The position numbers were made by a program, and so were the translations under genes. 64,000 bases of DNA from Bradyrhizobium sp. Ai1a-2 (GTDB lineage: Bacteria; Pseudomonadota; Alphaproteobacteria; Rhizobiales; Xanthobacteraceae). Where the stretch lies: the NCBI RefSeq assembly GCF_000426245.1, contig NZ_AUEZ01000019.1, forward strand, positions 58,981-122,980. The letters are read 5' to 3'. The notes under the pieces were generated by a model. It had not been told where the DNA came from, ran no database searches, and worked only from the letters and a program-made list of their open reading frames with translations. Positions 62,738 through 64,000 of the stretch are shown here, piece by piece; the stretch's first letter is position 1, and each line of letters starts with the position of its first letter.

Positions 62738-63181
62738 ATGGTGCAGCCCTGTTCCGTTGCTGACCGCGACCAGGTCATCGACACGATGATCACGCTGACG
62801 CACCTGTCCAACCTGCACCGCGCGATCATCGCGGGAAGTGGAGCCATGGAGCTCTATCTTTCACTGCGCCGGCGCGGCTTCGTTCAGGTCGCGACAACCG
62901 CAACTTGCCGACTGCCCAGGCGGCAGCACAGCATCGGCCTGCTGACAGGCGACAAATCCCTGGCAGCGATCGAGGCGGCGCTCCTGGAAATCTCGCAGTT
63001 CCTCAGTGCCAACGCCACCATAGCGATCCTGATCGACTCTCGTGAAGGCGAATTCTGCCTCAACATCCGAAGGAAGCTGGAGCAGATGGGCTTTCGGATC
63101 GAGGCGGGCGTGAGGTGCCAGCGCGGTCTCGTCCTTGCCGCTCATCGCCAGGGCTTCGTGCAAATGGAAATAGCGGCGTGA
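62738..63181 (+). CDS. hypothetical protein (147 residues), possible methyltransferase-like fold
   Basis: A strong AGGAGGATCAAG precedes the ATG. Residues 25-50 (LHRAIIAGSGAMELYLSLRRRGF) resemble a Rossmann-type beta-loop-helix, and the end (IRRKLEQMGFRIEAGVRCQRGLVLAAHRQGF) resembles the last helix and strands of class I methyltransferases, where 'lxxxGFxx..g....g..l.A.R' is common. The usual acidic residue after motif I is missing. I suggest a degenerate or small Rossmann protein; this is inference from pattern only. Confidence 0.62.
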   Translation: MVQPCSVADRDQVIDTMITLTHLSNLHRAIIAGSGAMELYLSLRRRGFVQVATTATCRLPRRQHSIGLLTGDKSLAAIEAALLEISQFLSANATIAILIDSREGEFCLNIRRKLEQMGFRIEAGVRCQRGLVLAAHRQGFVQMEIAA

Positions 63182-63216
63182 ATCGCGAAGCGCGGACGAT
63201 CGCGTCAAACAAGAAT

Positions 63217-63260
63217 CCAGAGCTTCGGTTCTGATTCAATCAGAACCGACGATGCTCTGG
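63217..63260. repeat. long imperfect palindrome, dispersed repeat copy 2, over a ribosome binding site
   Basis: The inner part TCGGTTCTGATT-C-AATCAGAACCGA is shared with 7931-7961. Here it is extended by outer arms CCAGAGC and GCTCTGG. The right arm runs into the GGGAAGG sequence that serves the gene at 63274, so folding of the RNA could affect translation of that gene. Confidence 0.8.
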
Positions 63261-63273
63261 GAAGGCGTTACGA

Positions 63274-63702
63274 ATGGAATCGCAGGATCCGGTTGAATGG
63301 CACGGCAGGCTGCTGCGCGCCTGGCAACTGGCGCTTCTGCGCTTTGCAGTAACGCTCGATAATGCCGATCGGCTCAACGTAATGGCGGTCGCCGCCGAGA
63401 TCGACCGCGGCGGCCGCCGCTACGAGGAGCAGGCGAATTTCAGCTTCTTTCGCAAGATCAGTGCCGACCTCTGCAGCTCCATTCTGCAGCAGAATGACGC
63501 CGCCGATGCCATCTTGCGTCAGTATCTCGAGCGCATCGAGGATCCCCGCCTGAAGCGTGCATTCGCAAGCGCGGTCGAGATCGAAATCGAAACGGCGCCG
63601 CCGCGCATCAGAAAACCCAAGGTCAATAGCTGGCTATGGCGCGGACTGGCACCGCGCGGCAATACCACTGCGCGGCCTGATCTACGTCGCCGCACGGGCT
63701 AG
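63274..63702 (+). CDS. hypothetical protein (142 residues)
   Basis: The ATG is 9-10 bases after GGGAAGG. The protein is predicted mostly helical and charged: VEWHGRLLRAWQLALLRFAVTLDNADRLNVMAVAAEIDR, then FSFFRKISADLCSSILQQNDAADAILRQYLERI and a basic Pro-rich tail. No motif or membrane segment. The last of the five unknown genes in a row; its 5' end is covered by a palindromic repeat. Confidence 0.62.
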   Translation: MESQDPVEWHGRLLRAWQLALLRFAVTLDNADRLNVMAVAAEIDRGGRRYEEQANFSFFRKISADLCSSILQQNDAADAILRQYLERIEDPRLKRAFASAVEIEIETAPPRIRKPKVNSWLWRGLAPRGNTTARPDLRRRTG

Positions 63703-63742
63703 ATGCGCGATGTCATTTGGTTGAATCGGCTTAGCCGCAAGT

Positions 63743-63860
63743 TCACCTCTCCCGAAGGGAGAGGTCGCGCCGGAGGCGCGGGTGAGGGGCTACGGTCCCT
63801 CGATAGAGCAGATCCCCTCACCCGGCGCTACGCGCCGACCTCTCCCTATGGGAGAGGTGA
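63743..63860. repeat. dispersed palindromic repeat, family A, copy 3
   Basis: CACCTCTCCCGAAGGGAGAGGT at one end and ACCTCTCCCTATGGGAGAGGT at the other, with GGTGAGGGG and CCCCTCACC paired inside. This copy has shorter end hairpins than those at 12881 and 47732. Confidence 0.85.
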
Positions 63861-63914
63861 AAAGAGGCAGCGCCCATGCGGACACAATTCGACCTTATCC
63901 CATCATGCTCTAGG

Positions 63915-64000
63915 CGGTGTGGACTCTAAGGATTCCCTTTTAGGAGCAAATCAGATTCAAGGCTGCTTTTGGGGAGGCGGCCTTGGGTGTGATGGATCGT
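63915..64000 (+). mobile_element. probable left end of an IS5-family insertion sequence (cut by window edge)
   Basis: The last part (from about GGTGTGGACTCTAAGG to the ATGGATCGT at the edge) matches, as I remember it, the left end and first codons of IS5-family elements common in Bradyrhizobium: a short leader with GGGGAGGC and a transposase starting Met-Asp-Arg at 63992. Only three codons are visible, and the inverted repeat partner lies outside, so this rests on recognition alone. Confidence 0.4.

Noticed and set aside
1..64000. tRNA, rRNA, riboswitch or replication origin
   Set aside because: No cloverleaf with TTCGAATC-type arm, no rRNA-like block, no recognised riboswitch core and no DnaA-box cluster or rep gene was seen by eye; a covariance-model scan was not possible.

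Overview
The window looks like a chromosomal segment of a Bradyrhizobium-type alphaproteobacterium (Nitrobacteraceae). It is GC-rich and has several families of dispersed intergenic palindromes of the kind common in that genus. It carries a fused transaldolase/phosphoglucose isomerase, a Ku/LigD pair and promoter motifs of the alphaproteobacterial general-stress sigma factor EcfG type (GGAAC-N16/17-cGTT). No rRNA, tRNA, CRISPR array or prophage was recognised.

Layout. 0.3-7.9 kb is a mixed, accessory-looking stretch: a small exported protein, the C-terminal remnant of an O-methyltransferase, an alpha/beta hydrolase, a DUF4269 protein, an NmrA-like SDR, an intact O-methyltransferase, an orphan Bug-type solute-binding protein, a CadC-like winged-helix/TPR regulator and a two-barrel protein. 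8.2-12.9 kb is a three-gene 2-oxoacid:ferredoxin oxidoreductase operon with its own FAD/Fe-S subunit. 13.0-14.2 kb is a branched-chain-amino-acid-type binding protein broken by a one-base frameshift. 14.4-19.2 kb is the prkA-yeaH-spoVR stress operon with a good EcfG box in front of it. 19.7-20.3 kb is a second broken gene. 20.4-28.5 kb holds a DsrE-like protein and then the sugar-phosphate operon tal-pgi, gnd, zwf, pgl, gntK and a HAD phosphatase.

28.6-47.7 kb is an alpha-glucan/trehalose block. An L,D-transpeptidase, a GH15 enzyme and malQ read leftward; glgE, treS-maltokinase, glgB, glgX, treZ and treY read rightward in one tight operon. Together they can turn trehalose into alpha-glucan through maltose 1-phosphate (TreS/Pep2-GlgE-GlgB). 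They can also turn alpha-glucan back into trehalose (GlgX-TreY-TreZ) or into glucose (MalQ, GH15), which feeds the oxidative pentose phosphate genes next door.

47.9-52.8 kb carries a PHA-granule-associated protein, a DUF3309 membrane peptide, ligD and ku, and a lysine-rich DUF6496 protein. ligD and ku are divergent and appear to be fired by two completely overlapping EcfG boxes on opposite strands. 52.8-61.1 kb is the K+ transport operon kdpFABC-kdpDE, read leftward. It is preceded by one unannotated-looking micro-ORF (27 codons) and has another (34 codons) between kdpF and kdpA. 61.5-63.7 kb has five small uncharacterised genes running away from kdp. A shared motif, TTAT-N5-YCCTAT, lies in front of kdp and of two of these genes, which suggests common control. 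The last 90 bases look like the left end of an IS5-family element.

The strongest leads are the back-to-back EcfG promoters of the NHEJ pair, the extra micro-proteins of the kdp operon, and the motif linking kdp with the divergent cluster of unknowns. All family assignments come from reading the sequence; no database search was run.
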